In this document: piece by piece, positions 27,354-36,451 of the stretch
Numbering within the stretch: the stretch's first letter is position 1
Layout: each line of letters starts with the position of its first letter
Origin: Prochlorococcus sp. MIT 0604
GTDB lineage: Bacteria; Cyanobacteriota; Cyanobacteriia; PCC-6307; Cyanobiaceae
Reading direction: 5' to 3'
NCBI RefSeq assembly: GCF_000757845.1
Contig: NZ_CP007753.1
Location: 1,716,062 to 1,780,061, forward strand
Length of the DNA stretch: 64,000 nt
Position numbers and translations under genes: made by a program
The notes under the pieces: model-generated
The model's input: only the letters and a program-made list of their open reading frames with translations
What the model was told of the DNA's origin: nothing
Database searches by the model: none

Positions 27354-29150
27354 ATGAGAAACAGAATTTGCAAAGAACTCAATAATAAAGATATTGGTAA
27401 ATTAGTTAATTTATGCGGATGGGTAGATAGAAGAAGAGATCATGGTGGTGTAATTTTTATTGATTTAAGGGACCATAGTGGATTCCTACAAATAACAATT
27501 AACCCCGATGATGGTGCTGATCTATTCAAACAGGCAGAAACTCTAAGAAATGAGACGGTAATAATGGTTAGCGGAATTATTAATGAAAGGCCCAAAGATT
27601 CCATAAATACAAATTTAAGTACTGGAGAGTTAGAACTTAAGGTTAAAGATTTGCAAATTATCAACCAAATTAAAAAAAACTTACCTTTTCCAGTATCTAT
27701 ACATGATTATGAAAATACAAAAGAGGAACTCAGATTAAAATATAGATACCTTGATTTAAGAAGGGGAAAATTACTAGAAAATTTAAAAACAAGACATAAG
27801 ATAATTAAAGTTGCTAGAGAATTTCTTGATAATTTTGGATTTACAGAAGTAGAGACCCCATTACTTACAAAGTCAACTCCAGAAGGCGCTCGCGATTTTC
27901 TTGTTCCTGCACGTCTTTCAAATGGAGAATTTTTTGCTTTACCTCAATCCCCACAACTATTTAAACAACTTTTAATGGTTGGAGGCCTAGACAAGTATTA
28001 TCAAATCGCAAAGTGTTTCCGCGATGAAGACTTAAGGGCAGATAGACAGCCAGAGTTTACTCAATTAGATATAGAGATGAGCTTTATTAGTGAAGAAGAA
28101 ATAATTTCTTTTAATGAAAGTCTCATAAAAAAAATATGGAAAGAAGTGTTAAATATTAATTTTAATAATGCTTTTCCAAGAATGTCATGGCAAGCAGCAA
28201 TGGATAATTACGGCACTGATAGACCAGATACTAGATATCAAATGTTATTAAAAGATTTAGGAGGAGTATTAGGTGATATTGGATTTAATATTTTCACCAA
28301 GGCAATTAAGTCTGGAGGTTATATAAAATCCATAACAGTAAAAGGAGGTAATTCAAGTATTAGCAACGTAAGAATTAAACCAGGAGGTGATATATTCCAA
28401 GTAGCACAAGATGCAGGAGCTGGTGGTTTGGCCTTTATAAGAGTCAAAGGAGATGAGCTTGAGACTATTGGGGCAATTAAAAATAATTTAAGTGAAGAAC
28501 ATATCGCTGATATTTTAAAAATCACAGAAGCAAAAGATGGAGACTTAATCCTCTTAGGAGCTGGAGATAAACAAATTGTCAATCAGTCATTAGATAGGGT
28601 TAGACAATATATTGCAAAAGACTTAAATCTCATTGATAAAAGTAAATGGAATTTCTTATGGGTAACTGACTTCCCGATGTTTGAGAGAAATGAAGAGGAA
28701 AATAGATATGAAGCTTTACATCATCCTTTTTGCTCTCCAAAAAATATAAAATCTAAAGATTCTGGAAACTTGAAAAAAGAAATTGAGAGCTCTACAGCAA
28801 ATGCTTATGACTTGGTTCTTAATGGATTGGAGTTAGGAGGTGGCTCCTTACGTATTCATGAAGCGAATTTACAAAGAGAGGTCCTGAAAACGGTAGGACT
28901 TACTGATGAAGAGATTGATGAAAAATTTGGATTTTTAATAGAAGCCTTAGAAATGGGTGCTCCTCCTCATGGTGGAATAGCGTTTGGATTGGATCGTATT
29001 ACCATGCTGATCATAGGTGCAGATTCAATCAGAGAAACCATTGCTTTTCCAAAAAATCAACAAGCAAAATGTCTTCTCACAAATGCACCTTCAAATGTCT
29101 CTGAATCACAATTAAAAGAATTAGATATTGAAATAACAATTGATGAATAA
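27354..29150 (+). CDS. aspS: Aspartyl-tRNA synthetase
   Basis: A 598-residue class II synthetase of the bacterial type. It has the N-terminal anticodon-binding OB fold ([21 protein letters not shown]), motif 1 around [20 protein letters not shown], motif 2 with [19 protein letters not shown], the inserted GAD domain (about residues 290-420) and motif 3 [14 protein letters not shown]. Length and domain order are normal. It may be non-discriminating if the genome lacks AsnRS, which cannot be judged here. It follows gcvT by 55 bp and precedes pyrG by 74 bp. Confidence 0.98.
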   Translation: MRNRICKELNNKDIGKLVNLCGWVDRRRDHGGVIFIDLRDHSGFLQITINPDDGADLFKQAETLRNETVIMVSGIINERPKDSINTNLSTGELELKVKDLQIINQIKKNLPFPVSIHDYENTKEELRLKYRYLDLRRGKLLENLKTRHKIIKVAREFLDNFGFTEVETPLLTKSTPEGARDFLVPARLSNGEFFALPQSPQLFKQLLMVGGLDKYYQIAKCFRDEDLRADRQPEFTQLDIEMSFISEEEIISFNESLIKKIWKEVLNINFNNAFPRMSWQAAMDNYGTDRPDTRYQMLLKDLGGVLGDIGFNIFTKAIKSGGYIKSITVKGGNSSISNVRIKPGGDIFQVAQDAGAGGLAFIRVKGDELETIGAIKNNLSEEHIADILKITEAKDGDLILLGAGDKQIVNQSLDRVRQYIAKDLNLIDKSKWNFLWVTDFPMFERNEEENRYEALHHPFCSPKNIKSKDSGNLKKEIESSTANAYDLVLNGLELGGGSLRIHEANLQREVLKTVGLTDEEIDEKFGFLIEALEMGAPPHGGIAFGLDRITMLIIGADSIRETIAFPKNQQAKCLLTNAPSNVSESQLKELDIEITIDE

Positions 29151-29195
29151 GAATATATATGGATGTTCTAAAAGTTTTTTGTTTAAATAAAATAT

Positions 29196-29202
29196 AAGGA
29201 GG
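29196..29202 (+). promoter_or_regulatory. Perfect anti-SD match placed too far from pyrG start
   Basis: AAGGAGG stands 22 bp before the pyrG ATG, well beyond the usual 5-10 bp. An in-frame stop at 29210-29212 prevents a longer pyrG, and the nearest start-like codon (GTG 29205) opens only a three-codon frame. Such strong Shine-Dalgarno sequences seem rare in this window. Whether it loads ribosomes for pyrG or a leader is not clear. Confidence 0.35.
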
Positions 29203-29224
29203 CTGTGCTTAATTAAAATATTTA

Positions 29225-30835
29225 ATGTCAAAATTTGTATTTGTCACCGGAGGAGTAGTTTCTAGCATTGGTAAAGGAATTGTAGCTGCAAGCTTAGGAA
29301 GATTATTAAAGTCTAGAGGATATAGTGTTTCAATATTAAAACTAGATCCATATCTCAATGTTGATCCAGGAACAATGAGCCCTTTCCAACATGGAGAAGT
29401 ATTTGTAACCGAAGATGGGGCTGAAACCGATCTAGATTTAGGTCACTATGAAAGATTTACTGATACTGCAATGACTAGGTTAAATAGTGTGACTACGGGA
29501 TCTATCTATCAAGCAGTTATTAATAAAGAAAGAAGAGGAAGTTATGACGGTGGAACTGTCCAAGTAATACCTCACATAACGGGAGAGATAAGAGAAAGAA
29601 TTCATAGAGTAGCCGCCAACAGTAATGCAGATATTATTATTACTGAAATTGGTGGAACAGTTGGTGATATTGAATCTCTACCTTTTTTAGAGGCAATCAG
29701 AGAATTCAAAAATGATGTCAATACGAACGATGTTGCATACATACACGTAACATTACTTCCTTACATCAAAACCTCTGGCGAAATAAAAACTAAACCGACA
29801 CAACATTCAGTGAAAGAATTAAGATCAATTGGAATTCAGCCTGATTTACTTGTATGCCGAAGTGATAAATCTATCAATGAAGCTCTTAAAAAGAAGCTTA
29901 GTGGTTTTTGCGGTGTCAGTATCAACTCTGTAATTGAAGCTTTAGACGCAGACAGTATTTATTCTGTACCTCTTTCTTTAAAAAAAGAAGGTTTATGCAA
30001 AGAAACCCTGAAGTATTTAAACCTTGAAGATAAAAAATGTGATTTGAAAAATTGGGAGCAACTAATACACAACCTAAGAAATCCTGGAGCTCCAATTAAA
30101 GTTGCTTTAGTAGGTAAATACATTGAACTTGGAGATGCATATTTATCCGTTGTTGAAGCTTTAAGACATGCATGCATTGAACAAAAGGCTTTATTAGATT
30201 TACATTGGGTAAGTGCTGAAATGATAGAAAAAAATTCAGCAGAAACTTACTTAAATGAAGTTGATGCAATTGTCGTACCTGGGGGATTTGGCAATAGAGG
30301 AGTCAATGGAAAAATTTCGGCTATAAAATTCGCAAGAGAAAATAAAATTCCCTTTTTAGGTTTGTGCCTTGGTATGCAATGTGCAGTTATAGAATGGGCC
30401 AGGAATGTAGCTAATCTTCCAGATGCATCAAGTTCAGAACTAGACCCAGATACTCCCAATCCAGTGATACATTTATTACCAGAACAGGAAGATGTAGTTG
30501 ATTTAGGTGGGACAATGAGACTTGGAGTTTATCCATGTAGACTGACAAAAAATACAACTGGAAAAAACTTATATAATGAGGATGTTATTTATGAGAGACA
30601 TCGACATAGATACGAATTTAATAATTACTACAAACAAAGTTTTTTAGAGTCTGGATACAAAATTAGTGGTACTTCACCAGATGGCAGATTAGTTGAGTTA
30701 ATTGAGTTAGAAAACCATCCATACTTCTTAGCATGTCAATATCATCCTGAGTTTTTATCGCGACCTGGCAAACCTCATCCTTTATTTAAAGGTTTAATAA
30801 AAGCCTCTCAAGATAAGTTAACTCAATCAAATTAA
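29225..30835 (+). CDS. pyrG: CTP synthase
   Basis: A 536-residue two-domain enzyme converting UTP to CTP with glutamine. The N-terminal synthase domain begins [17 protein letters not shown] (P-loop) and continues with [21 protein letters not shown] and [14 protein letters not shown]. The glutamine amidotransferase domain starts near residue 290 with VALVGKY and has the nucleophile cysteine in FLGLCLGMQ, with the catalytic His/Glu in [10 protein letters not shown]. Length is normal. It leads a run of plus-strand genes with queE 18 bp downstream. Confidence 0.98.
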   Translation: MSKFVFVTGGVVSSIGKGIVAASLGRLLKSRGYSVSILKLDPYLNVDPGTMSPFQHGEVFVTEDGAETDLDLGHYERFTDTAMTRLNSVTTGSIYQAVINKERRGSYDGGTVQVIPHITGEIRERIHRVAANSNADIIITEIGGTVGDIESLPFLEAIREFKNDVNTNDVAYIHVTLLPYIKTSGEIKTKPTQHSVKELRSIGIQPDLLVCRSDKSINEALKKKLSGFCGVSINSVIEALDADSIYSVPLSLKKEGLCKETLKYLNLEDKKCDLKNWEQLIHNLRNPGAPIKVALVGKYIELGDAYLSVVEALRHACIEQKALLDLHWVSAEMIEKNSAETYLNEVDAIVVPGGFGNRGVNGKISAIKFARENKIPFLGLCLGMQCAVIEWARNVANLPDASSSELDPDTPNPVIHLLPEQEDVVDLGGTMRLGVYPCRLTKNTTGKNLYNEDVIYERHRHRYEFNNYYKQSFLESGYKISGTSPDGRLVELIELENHPYFLACQYHPEFLSRPGKPHPLFKGLIKASQDKLTQSN

Positions 30836-30853
30836 TATTCTTTATTTTTTTGA

Positions 30854-31531
30854 ATGAAAATGACAAATTTTTTACCCTTAGTCGAACAATTTCATTCATT
30901 ACAAGGTGAAGGTTATCACGCTGGGAAAAGTGCTTTTTTTATAAGATTAGCCGGATGTAAAGTTGGATGTTCATGGTGCGATACCAAGAATTCATGGGAC
31001 GAGAAAAAACATCCTTCTATATCAATTGAAAAAATAATAGATCGCATAAAAATTGCCAGAGAAAAAGGAGCATCTTTTTGCGTTATTACAGGTGGAGAAC
31101 CTTTACAACATAACTTGGATAATTTTTGCAAAGCCATAAAAAAAATGACGATTGGAGAAGAACAAAAGCCAATGAAGATTCATATTGAGACAAGTGGAGT
31201 TAATTCGATATCAGGAAGCTATGACTGGATTACTTTATCTCCTAAAAGACACTCACCTCCAAAAAATTATTTTTTAAAAAACTGTAATGAAATCAAAATA
31301 ATCATAAATGACATAGAAGATATTGAATTTGCTATTCAAATTAAAAAAGAAACTTTAAAACAATATCAACTCTCTAAAAGCGAATATGGCTTCAAAAAAG
31401 AAGATAAAATTTTTTATTTACAGCCAGCATGGAACAATACAAATGGGTTTTCTCTTGCTATTGATTTCGTAAAAAATAATCCCGATTGGAAATTGAGCCT
31501 TCAAACTCACAAATACTTAAAAATTAATTGA
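30854..31531 (+). CDS. queE: 7-carboxy-7-deazaguanine synthase QueE
   Basis: A 225-residue radical-SAM enzyme that contracts carboxytetrahydropterin to 7-carboxy-7-deazaguanine in queuosine synthesis. It starts with FLPLVEQFHSLQGEGYHAG and has the cluster motif AGCKVGCSWCDTKNSWD (CxxxCxxC), then VITGGEPLQHNL and HIETSGV. The C-terminal half includes LSPKRHSPP and the product-site FYLQP. It is directly followed by queC, the next enzyme of the pathway, 6 bp later. Confidence 0.94.
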   Translation: MKMTNFLPLVEQFHSLQGEGYHAGKSAFFIRLAGCKVGCSWCDTKNSWDEKKHPSISIEKIIDRIKIAREKGASFCVITGGEPLQHNLDNFCKAIKKMTIGEEQKPMKIHIETSGVNSISGSYDWITLSPKRHSPPKNYFLKNCNEIKIIINDIEDIEFAIQIKKETLKQYQLSKSEYGFKKEDKIFYLQPAWNNTNGFSLAIDFVKNNPDWKLSLQTHKYLKIN

Positions 31532-31537
31532 AATCAT

Positions 31538-32212
31538 ATGACTCTTAAAAATAAATCGATAGTAGTTTTGTTATCTGGAGGTTTAGATTCTTCTACAGTT
31601 ACTGGTATCGCAAAAAAATCCGAAGCTAAAATTTTTGGCCTTTCATTTGACTACGGTCAAAGACATAAAAAAGAATTAAATTCAGCATCAATAATTGCAA
31701 AACACTTTGATATCGAAGAATTTAAAATCATTAAGCTTGAGTTATCTTTATGGGGAGGCTCGTCATTAACTGATACTCAAAAAAATATTCCAATAGAAGG
31801 AGTACAAACTAATAAAATTCCTAATACTTATGTTCCTGGGAGAAATACTATATTTATTTCCGTTGCACTAAGTTATGCCGAAGCAATAGATGCTGATTTT
31901 ATAGGATTAGGAGTTAATGCACTGGATTATTCTGGTTATCCAGATTGCAGGCCTGACTATATTAAAAAATTTCAAGAACTAGCGGATTTAGCCAATAAAA
32001 GAGGAAGAGAAAATAATCCAATAAAACTTTGGACACCACTATTAGACTTAAATAAAGAGGAAATTATTAAATTAGCTTTTGCTAATCATGTCCCTTTAGA
32101 TAAAACATGGAGTTGTTATTCGGGTAATTCAAAACCATGCGGTAAGTGTGATAGCTGCAGAATTAGAAATGCCGCTTATGAAAAATGGCTTAATAACAAT
32201 AATAAAAAATGA
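31538..32212 (+). CDS. queC: 7-cyano-7-deazaguanine synthase QueC
   Basis: A 224-residue ATP-dependent enzyme that turns 7-carboxy-7-deazaguanine into preQ0. The PP-loop is VVLLSGGLDSSTVTG. Other family segments are SFDYGQRHKKEL, TYVPGRNTIF and DCRPDYI. The C-terminal zinc site is built from the Cys residues of CYSGNSKPCGKCDSCRIR. Its last 4 bp overlap the start of pabB, indicating translational coupling of queuosine and folate genes; both pathways draw on GTP, though by different enzymes. Confidence 0.95.
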   Translation: MTLKNKSIVVLLSGGLDSSTVTGIAKKSEAKIFGLSFDYGQRHKKELNSASIIAKHFDIEEFKIIKLELSLWGGSSLTDTQKNIPIEGVQTNKIPNTYVPGRNTIFISVALSYAEAIDADFIGLGVNALDYSGYPDCRPDYIKKFQELADLANKRGRENNPIKLWTPLLDLNKEEIIKLAFANHVPLDKTWSCYSGNSKPCGKCDSCRIRNAAYEKWLNNNNKK

Positions 32213-33522
32213 AAATAAAAAAAATAATTCTAGAAAAATGGATAGATCCAGCACTGATTACGCATCATCTAACAAAAAAATTCGGAGATAAAGGATTAGC
32301 TTGGCTAGACAGTGATGGCAAAGAAAATGGGGAATGGTCAATAATAGGAATTAAACCTAAAGAAATAATCCAATCAAGAGATATCAATAACTTAGACAAA
32401 ACTAATAATCCATTTAACAATTTAAAAAATATTGAAAAGGGATTTTGGATCGGGTGGTTAAGTTATGAAGCTGGAATTTACATAGAACCCAAAAACCCAT
32501 GGCGAAAATCTAATATGGCAACTTTATGGATTGCATCATATGATCCAATCATTAAATGTAATCTTATAAAAAAAGAAATAATTATCGAAGGCACAAACTC
32601 ATCTGAACTGATGAATTATAAAAGCATAATCATGAATATAAAAAATATTCAAGAAGAAAATATTATTAAAACAAATTTGAATTTTGATTTTTCAAAAATA
32701 AATTTGGACGAAATGGCTAAAAAATTTCAGAAAAATATTCTAAATTTGAAAAAATTAATTTCCCTAGGGGATATATTTCAAGCAAACCTAACAACTAAAT
32801 GCGAAATTGAATCGTCCAAAAAATATAATCCTCTAGATATTTATTTGAAAATAAGAAGGAAATTAAGAGCTCCCTTTGGAGGAATAATAATTAATAATAA
32901 TTATAAAGAGGCTGTATTATCTACCTCGCCAGAAAGATTTATAAAAATAGATAATAAAAATTTTGTAGAATCAAGACCTATCAAAGGAACTAGATCCAGA
33001 GATAAGGATTTAAATCAAGACGCACTTAATGCTATCGATTTAATAACGAACGAAAAAGATAGAGCCGAAAATATAATGATTGTTGACCTAATAAGAAATG
33101 ATTTGAGTAAAGTTTGCGAAACAGGAAGTATTATGGTGCCAGAAATATTAAAACTTGAAAGTTTCTTAAAAGTTCATCATCTAACTTCAGTAATCAGAGG
33201 CAAATTAAAAAAAGACAAGAACTGGATTGATTTACTAAAAGCTTGTTGGCCTGGGGGCTCTATAACTGGAGCACCTAAATTAAGATCATGCCAGAGACTT
33301 TTTGAATTAGAAGAATGTGAACGCGGACCATACTGTGGCTCATTTTTGAAGCTTGACTGGAATGGAGAATTTGACAGCAATATACTAATAAGATCATTTT
33401 TAATTAAAGACAAAAAAATCAATATTTATGCTGGTTGTGGAATAGTTATTGACTCAAACCCTGAAGAGGAAACTAATGAACTAAAGTGGAAACTTTTACC
33501 GTTAATTGATTCACTAAAATGA
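32209..33522 (+). CDS. pabB: Aminodeoxychorismate synthase component I (PabB)
   Basis: A 437-residue chorismate-binding enzyme of the TrpE/PabB family. The decisive motif is ESRPIKGTRSRD: the lysine in PIKGT is the PabB nucleophile, where anthranilate synthase has alanine. Other conserved parts are SLGDIFQANLTT, DRAENIMIVDLIRNDLSKVC, FLKVHHLTSVIRG, CWPGGSITGAPK and AGCGIVIDSNPEEE. It makes 4-amino-4-deoxychorismate for folate, needing a PabA amidotransferase not seen here. It overlaps queC and pabC by 4 bp each. Confidence 0.92.
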   Translation: MKIKKIILEKWIDPALITHHLTKKFGDKGLAWLDSDGKENGEWSIIGIKPKEIIQSRDINNLDKTNNPFNNLKNIEKGFWIGWLSYEAGIYIEPKNPWRKSNMATLWIASYDPIIKCNLIKKEIIIEGTNSSELMNYKSIIMNIKNIQEENIIKTNLNFDFSKINLDEMAKKFQKNILNLKKLISLGDIFQANLTTKCEIESSKKYNPLDIYLKIRRKLRAPFGGIIINNNYKEAVLSTSPERFIKIDNKNFVESRPIKGTRSRDKDLNQDALNAIDLITNEKDRAENIMIVDLIRNDLSKVCETGSIMVPEILKLESFLKVHHLTSVIRGKLKKDKNWIDLLKACWPGGSITGAPKLRSCQRLFELEECERGPYCGSFLKLDWNGEFDSNILIRSFLIKDKKINIYAGCGIVIDSNPEEETNELKWKLLPLIDSLK

Positions 33523-34346
33523 TTGAAACATTAGGCTGGCACAAGGATCAATGGTTGGATATTGATAGAATATTTATTGCTGCTAATAATAGAGGATTAA
33601 AATTTGCTGATGGTATATTTGAAACCATTTTGATAAAAAAAAACAAACCTATTCTTTTTGATGAACATCTGAAAAGGTTAGAAAAAAGTAGCAAGATTTT
33701 AAATATTAATCTCAAAATAAATAAATTAAATTTGAGGCAACTTATTCATGATGGAATTAGAAAGTTATCGCTTAAAAATGATCAATTTGCTTCAGTAAGA
33801 ATAAACTATAGTCGAGGAACTAATGAAGGTCGAAGACTAACAATTGATAGCACTTTAGAAACAAAAGATTTGGATAATTTATGGCTTGAGTTTTATAGAA
33901 TTAATCCAAATTTTAATCCGATAAGCGTTTGCATTAGTCGAACAGAAAAAATAAATGAATACAGTCTTATAAGTAAATGCAAAACATTTTCATACAATCA
34001 AGCAATACAAGTTTTGACAGAAGCTAATGAAAAATCATTTGATGATTCTATCCTTTTGAATACTTCAGGTGAACTTTGTTGTGGAAGTACATTTAATCTT
34101 CTAATTAAAAGAAATAATCAATGGATAACTCCTAGAAAAGAGAGCGGCTGTTTAGAGGGGATTATGGTTTCTAAAGCTTTAAAATTAAAAATTGTAAAAG
34201 AAGAATTAATTCCTCCAGAATTTCAAAATGATGACATAATAGTTGCAATTAATAGCTTATCTTGCAGACAAATTAATCAAGTTAATGATTTAAAGCTTAA
34301 ACCTAAATTCGATCCAATTTACTTTTGGGATTTATTATATAGTTGA
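33519..34346 (+). CDS. pabC: Aminodeoxychorismate lyase PabC (fold-type IV PLP enzyme)
   Basis: A 275-residue fold-type IV PLP protein. NNRGLKFADGIFETILIK is the usual N-terminal signature, the PLP lysine is expected in LISKCKTFSYNQAIQ, and DDSILLNTSGELCCGSTFNL and CLEGIMVSKAL follow. Branched-chain aminotransferase and PabC look alike in these motifs; the 4-bp overlap with pabB decides for PabC, which releases pyruvate to give 4-aminobenzoate. Its last 28 bp are antisense to the 3' end of cobA. Confidence 0.87.
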   Translation: MIETLGWHKDQWLDIDRIFIAANNRGLKFADGIFETILIKKNKPILFDEHLKRLEKSSKILNINLKINKLNLRQLIHDGIRKLSLKNDQFASVRINYSRGTNEGRRLTIDSTLETKDLDNLWLEFYRINPNFNPISVCISRTEKINEYSLISKCKTFSYNQAIQVLTEANEKSFDDSILLNTSGELCCGSTFNLLIKRNNQWITPRKESGCLEGIMVSKALKLKIVKEELIPPEFQNDDIIVAINSLSCRQINQVNDLKLKPKFDPIYFWDLLYS

Positions 34347-35134
34347 ACTTTATTAATATCTGGTAAATAGACATCAGATACTTGAGTTATATTGTTATTA
34401 ACCTTAAATTCAACAATTTTTCCAATAATGATAATTGATGGAGCTAAAAATTCTTTATCTTTGATTTTATCTGGAAGATTATATAATTTCTCTATCAAAC
34501 ATTTTTGATTTTTTAAAGTAGCTTCTTGAATAACAGCGCATTTAGTATTCTTATCTAGACCACCTAGAATTAATTCTTCAACTATAAATTCAATATTTTT
34601 TATACCCATAAAAATTACTAAGCTATCTGATGATTTAGCTAAATCTCTCCAATTCACTGTCTTTTTTTCCTTATCTACACGCTCATGTCCAGTGACGAAA
34701 GTTACGGAACTAGCAGCATCTCTATGGGTTAGTGGAATCCCACAATATGTGGGGGCAGCTATCCCAGATGTAATCCCAGGAACGATTTCAACTAAAATTC
34801 CATTTTTTTCTAAAATCGATACCTCTTCACCACCTCTAGAAAAAACGAATGGATCTCCCCCTTTAAGCCTTACAACATTTTTGCCTTCTTTTGCTAATTT
34901 CAAAATAAGAGCATTAGTTTCAGCCTGAGGAACAGAACACTTTCCAGCTCTTTTGCCTACATGATAAATTTCTGTATTTTTTCCTGCCTCTTTTATTATT
35001 TCATCTGGAATTAAAGCATCATGAACTAAGGCATCACAATTTTTTATTAAACGTAAAGCTTTAAGAGTTAAAAGCTCAGGATCTCCAGGCCCTGCCCCAA
35101 CTAAATAAACAATACCAGACACATAAATCTCCAT
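34319..35134 (-). CDS. cobA: Uroporphyrinogen-III C-methyltransferase
   Basis: A 271-residue SAM-dependent tetrapyrrole methylase that makes precorrin-2, the branch to siroheme and cobalamin. It has GIVYLVGAGPGDPELLTLKA, the KGGDPFVFSRGGEE motif, VEIVPGITSGIAAP and GIPLTHRDAASSVTFVTGH. It is the single-domain form, without CysG dehydrogenase or HemD fusion. ATG at 35132-35134 was chosen over an in-frame TTG two codons upstream. It is divergent from the MFS gene by about 30 bp and tail-overlaps pabC. Confidence 0.95.
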   Translation of the reverse strand: MEIYVSGIVYLVGAGPGDPELLTLKALRLIKNCDALVHDALIPDEIIKEAGKNTEIYHVGKRAGKCSVPQAETNALILKLAKEGKNVVRLKGGDPFVFSRGGEEVSILEKNGILVEIVPGITSGIAAPTYCGIPLTHRDAASSVTFVTGHERVDKEKKTVNWRDLAKSSDSLVIFMGIKNIEFIVEELILGGLDKNTKCAVIQEATLKNQKCLIEKLYNLPDKIKDKEFLAPSIIIIGKIVEFKVNNNITQVSDVYLPDINKVQLYNKSQK

Positions 35135-35164
35135 TAACAAGTATGGTAGTAAAAGTTAATCGCA

Positions 35165-36451
35165 ATGAAGGTAAATATTGTGAAAGAAAGTTTATTGAAA
35201 CCAAACAAAAAATTTACTCTCCTGAGTGCTTTTGTCACTCTTCTAAATGATCGATTAAGTGAAAGTATACTTTTGCCCATTTTACCCTCTTTTGTTCTAC
35301 TTTTTGACTCTAAAGCTAGTACATATGGCTTATTATCATGCACTTACCAACTTGCACAATTTACAGCTTCCCCTTTTATTGGACTTATGAGTGATAGATA
35401 CGGCAGAAGGCCTATCACTCTTTTTTGTATTACAGGCTCAATAATTGGAATATCCATATTATCTTTTACTGTTCTTTTTAATTGGTCAAATTCAATAGCA
35501 ACTATCCCATTATTTTTATTATTCTTAGCGAGACTAATTGACGGCTTAAGTGGAGGAACTGCAGCCACTGCAACAACTATTCTTGCAGATATTTCAACCC
35601 CTGAAAAAAGAGCAAAAACATTTGGTCTTATTGGCGTAGCTTTTGGTTTAAGTTTTTTCTTAGGTAATATTTTCGTTGTAATATTTGCAAAAAATACAAA
35701 TAATAACTTTATCATTCCAGTTTTAATAGCTTCAATAATTCCAATAATAAATTTCCTCCTTGTATTTTTTTACTTACCAGAAACCAAGCCTAATAGTAAC
35801 TCAAAAAAATCAAAAACTTTTTTAAAAAACCCTTTAAAAGAGCTATTTACAGTTTTCAAAGAAGAAAAGATTAAAAAATTATCATTAGCATTTTTTATTT
35901 ACTTTATTGCTTTTACTGGATTAACCAATATCCTCATATTTTTCCTTCAAGAATCCTTAAACTGGACTACCAAAGCATCAAGTGGAACTCTTGTTGTAGT
36001 AGGAATCATTGCAATTATCGTTCAGGGAGGACTAATTGGGCCTCTGGTAAAGCAATTTGGCGAAATGCGATTAACACTTATGGGATCAGGCTTCATACTT
36101 GTTGCGTGTGCTCTTTTAATAACTTCTCCAAAAGAAAATGCGACAATTAATATTTATTCAGCTGTTTCATTTTTAGCCATTGGGGCAGGGTTAATTACAC
36201 CCACCTTAAGAGCACTAATATCAAAAAAATTAGAAGTTGATAAACAAGGATCCATTTTAAGTAACCTTCAAGGTCTACAGAGTCTTGGGGGAGTTTTAGG
36301 AATTGCAATGGCAGGAAGGGTTTATGATAGTTTTGGTCCTAAATCACCTTTTATAGCTGGTTCCGTTATCTTACTTTTCATGATATACCTTATTGCAGAG
36401 GGTAAAAATAATAATTCTTTTAAAAATCAAAAATCAAAAGTTTTTCAATGA
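35165..36451 (+). CDS. Major facilitator superfamily transporter (DHA1-like)
   Basis: A 428-residue protein with about twelve hydrophobic segments. The MFS motif between helices 2 and 3 is GLMSDRYGRRPITLFC, and LARLIDGLSGGTAATATTI resembles motif C/B of drug:H+ antiporters. A charged cytoplasmic loop near residue 210-235 splits two six-helix halves. The substrate is unknown; multidrug or metabolite efflux is inferred from the motif. Its end overlaps ppk by 4 bp, so the two are translationally coupled. Confidence 0.85.
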   Translation: MKVNIVKESLLKPNKKFTLLSAFVTLLNDRLSESILLPILPSFVLLFDSKASTYGLLSCTYQLAQFTASPFIGLMSDRYGRRPITLFCITGSIIGISILSFTVLFNWSNSIATIPLFLLFLARLIDGLSGGTAATATTILADISTPEKRAKTFGLIGVAFGLSFFLGNIFVVIFAKNTNNNFIIPVLIASIIPIINFLLVFFYLPETKPNSNSKKSKTFLKNPLKELFTVFKEEKIKKLSLAFFIYFIAFTGLTNILIFFLQESLNWTTKASSGTLVVVGIIAIIVQGGLIGPLVKQFGEMRLTLMGSGFILVACALLITSPKENATINIYSAVSFLAIGAGLITPTLRALISKKLEVDKQGSILSNLQGLQSLGGVLGIAMAGRVYDSFGPKSPFIAGSVILLFMIYLIAEGKNNNSFKNQKSKVFQ

